Origin: Rhyacophila brunnea
Lineage: Eukaryota; Arthropoda; Insecta; Trichoptera; Rhyacophilidae
DNA: 64,000 nt
NCBI GenBank assembly: GCA_022495005.1
Contig: JAGYXB010002078.1
Location: 62,001-126,000 of the forward strand
Direction of reading: 5' to 3'
Of this stretch, positions 61,115 to 64,000 are shown piece by piece (position 1 is the stretch's first letter; every line of letters begins with the position of its first letter). Below the pieces are notes generated by a model. It had not been told where the DNA came from and did not search any database. It worked only from the letters and a program-made list of their open reading frames with translations. The position numbers were made by a program, and so were the translations under genes.

Positions 61115-64000
61115 TTATCTGCAAAAAAGTATTTCTTTTAGATAACATTATTTTACATTCTCGCCTACATGATGGTCAAACAACTTTATGTCAATCTTTC
61201 TAGTTTCTTCTTAAATCATCAGTAAAGTTTAACGTTAACTACATAAAGTTACTCTTGTTTTCATATTTTTTTTAAAACCATACCTATACCTTTGAACATC
61301 ACCATAAGCAAGATAAATGTACAGTACACAATAAATTATAAAATATGAACATTAGGTTTTAAATAAACATCTCCTTTGTTATATGGACGGTGTTATGCAG
61401 TAACCAGTTAAGCGACACTTTTGTGTTTTTGCGTTTTTCGGTTTAACGATAATATGAATATGTTTTCTACGTTTTGCAAAAAAGATCGTGGTCAAATTCG
61501 GTCTATATTGCCATCATGAGACTTTTAACCATATATAGTTATAAAAAACTAAAAAACTTTTTGGCTCTCCTGTAAAGTTGCACTTTTGTAGATAGTGTTG
61601 TTTAACATTAAGCCCTCAGTTTAATAACCATTCCACACAAAAATATAACCATATTTTTGTGAAGACAAGATGGTTTCAATCAAGGTACCAATAATCAGTA
61701 ATTATCTTGATTTCTAGTCGGCTTTAGGATATCTCCAAATTTTAGACTTATCGTACTTGTGCTTGTTATTAATTTTAAATAAGACTATTTTTTTATTCAA
61801 TCAACAAGTCTCAAGATTTAAGGCAAATGTTCAGCTTACCAGAATCACCAGCGGAAAAACACGAAGCTTGAAATTTGAGACAATTTATCAAATGTTTTAA
61901 TTAATCATAATGTATCTTATCCATTCAAACTCCTACGTCTAGTTGGACTCAAAATTTCAAAATGAATTTACAATTATTATAAAATGTTTACTGATTTTGC
62001 CCATCTAACAAAAGTGCAAAGGGTATATAAAAAGACAAATATTGTTTTTAAAGTTAAAGATAAACTTGCAATTGAAAGAAAACTTTTTTAAACCGAATTA
62101 ATTTAATTGTCAACAATTGAAAAGGCAATCATAGAAAAAAGGCCCTGATGAACACACAAGCTGAGTTTTGTTAAATTTCTAGTTAAGTTTAATTTTAATC
62201 AAAACTGATCCTTTAAAATAATCTTAGAAAAATCAAACAGAAATACATCATGCGCAGCAAGATTTGTTTCATTATCATGTTACATTATTGATCATATACG
62301 AGATTATGAACTATCTTAATTAAGTAAGATGTAAAATAACTTGACGTTACCTACATAATCATAACACAGAGGCTATTTTCATACATAACCATGAGAGCAC
62401 TATTTGGGCCAACAATTTTTTTTTAATAAAAATTGATGAAGCATTTGAATCTTGGCTTGTGTATTTGTCGGAGCTGTAAGTAGTGTTTATTATATTCAAA
62501 TTTATATATTGTGTATTTATACACTTCATCATGTATTTAAAAAAAAAAATTGATTGAGTTCTCAAAAATATGGTCGATTTGTTGTATCACCACATTTGAG
62601 AAGCACTATTTATAATTAATGTTAGCGTGAAGATCTTGTGGCGTTGTATTACGCAAGTGTTTTACGGCCTGACGATAAGTAGCTAACGAATAATAATATG
62701 GTTATTATAAATTGTTAAAAATGCAATACAATAATTTTTCTATTCATTTCTATAACAGCTGTAAAATTAAATGTAAATTTGTGAACTATTAATATTTGAA
62801 AATAGTTTAATTTAACCATTAATTTAATATTTTTAAATTTTAACTTAATAATAATTATTAGTATCTATGTATGTTGTGCAGATCCTCAATGCGCCTGTGC
62901 CTTAATGAGTAACAAAATGTAAAAAGTTGTTTCTAACAATGTTCTACGTGTAGATCAGGTGTTATTATTACAAATTATGTAATATGTTTTAATTGAACAC
63001 ATCGGTCATACACAAAGCAATTGTAAATTCAAAAGCATACCGTCTATTGTGTTAATTCATTTGAATTAGGAATATTAAAAGTAATCTATGATAACCTATC
63101 TATAAAAGTTTAATTTTAGTTAAAAATGTCACTAGTTTCACAATCAAGTTTGGAATGAGTAAAGTACCCATGTTATTTTGATATACACTTGAAACCTTCC
63201 TTAGCAAACTGTAGGAAAAGTATGATTCCAAATATTTGCGGTGCATACACAGGTCTACATCTTTTAAACTAAGTGCATATGAACAATTAATTAATTGGAC
63301 GATCGTACGCAACCGATAGTGGCATGAACTATTTCTATCGGTTAAGTAAGTTTAGCGCACATGAACACTATAGATTAGGTGGACTTTGGTTAAATGCGCA
63401 TTACCTGCATGAAGTCACTCAGCCGATTCAATCATCAGGAATGTGCGCTAAGCAATAACGTAACCCACGCGGCCAGACGTGATCGGTCGGAAATCTGTGA
63501 TAAAACACAAATTTAAAAATCGACCCGTTTTGCGTTTGGTCAGGCGTTCTTCCACATACAACGGCACTGTCGTAACGATCTGCCATTTAATTAATCCTTC
63601 ATGCGCAGTTAACCTTATCCATGTTTTGAAATGAAGGAATTTCTATGCCCACAAAATTTTTGTGGTGGTAATAAAAAGCAGATCACTGTTATAATGTATT
63701 GTTACATAAGTATGTATATCGAAATTATTAAGAAGCATTTGATTACACATATGCTGATCCCAGGCCTTTTCATATACACTCAGCGAAACATTTTATATTG
63801 AAATACAAAATTTGTAACGTATGTCTTACGTATAAGATAATTGTAGAATTTTAAATATTACTTAATGTAATTTAGTTTGAATTAAAATGCTCCTCAATTA
63901 TTACTATTGAATTTTTGTATGCAATAAATGTGTGGTTAATTGGAGAATGTATTGTTTTATTAATTCGTATCTTCTATCCTATTTTCCTGTCAAAAATATA
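61115..64000. other. No gene seen
   Basis: AT-rich intergenic DNA. The patch 63350-63600 is GC-richer but has no open frame of note. No further GPR107 or Notch exon. Confidence 0.45.

Overview
The window looks like insect nuclear DNA, most likely hemipteran (aphid-like). It is very AT-rich, genes are split by kilobase-sized GT-AG introns, TAGGTACCTAC-type words are common, and short DNA transposons, tRNA-derived SINEs and worn LINE tails are dense. The species call rests on style and gene similarity only, so it is tentative.

Only two host genes are supported, both on the + strand and both incomplete. (1) Three exons at 27626-27900, 28286-28484 and 36822-36955 join in frame and encode the end of EGF repeat 1 through most of EGF repeat 6 of Notch. 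(2) Four exons at 52887-53017, 54202-54343, 54676-54827 and 56133-56244 encode the C-terminal third of a GPR107/GPR108-type seven-membrane Golgi/secretory-pathway protein, with its stop codon. Notch lacks everything after EGF6, and GPR107 lacks everything before its last membrane segments. The 16 kb between them holds repeats only. Two same-strand genes cannot interleave this way and both be intact, so the most economical reading is a scaffold mis-join or a real rearrangement inside the repeat block at about 37.3-52.9 kb.

Layout: 1-27.6 kb is upstream or first-intron DNA of Notch. It holds foldback elements, some carrying tRNA-like modules, a 232-bp tandem duplication, SINEs, LINE 3' ends, a 1.05-kb inverted-repeat element and a deleted hAT transposon that keeps the transposase C-terminus. 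27.6-37 kb holds the Notch exons and introns. 37.3-39.9 kb is a 2.6-kb solo LTR with a 4-bp target duplication. 39.9-40.3 kb is a repeat interrupted by a SINE. 40.3-47.8 kb is a minus-strand LTR element with one LTR, a tRNA-Lys-type primer site, gag, three further reading frames of unknown function and no pol. 47.8-52.9 kb holds a non-autonomous hAT with a perfect 8-bp target duplication and a nested inverted-repeat element. 52.9-56.2 kb is the GPR107 3' part. 56.2-64 kb is downstream DNA with two inverted-repeat structures and a decayed hAT piece.

No complete new multi-gene system is visible. The items most worth following are the Notch/GPR107 break, the pol-less LTR element with its unexplained frames, and the tRNA-carrying foldback family. 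Coordinates of repeat edges were read by eye and may be off by several bases.
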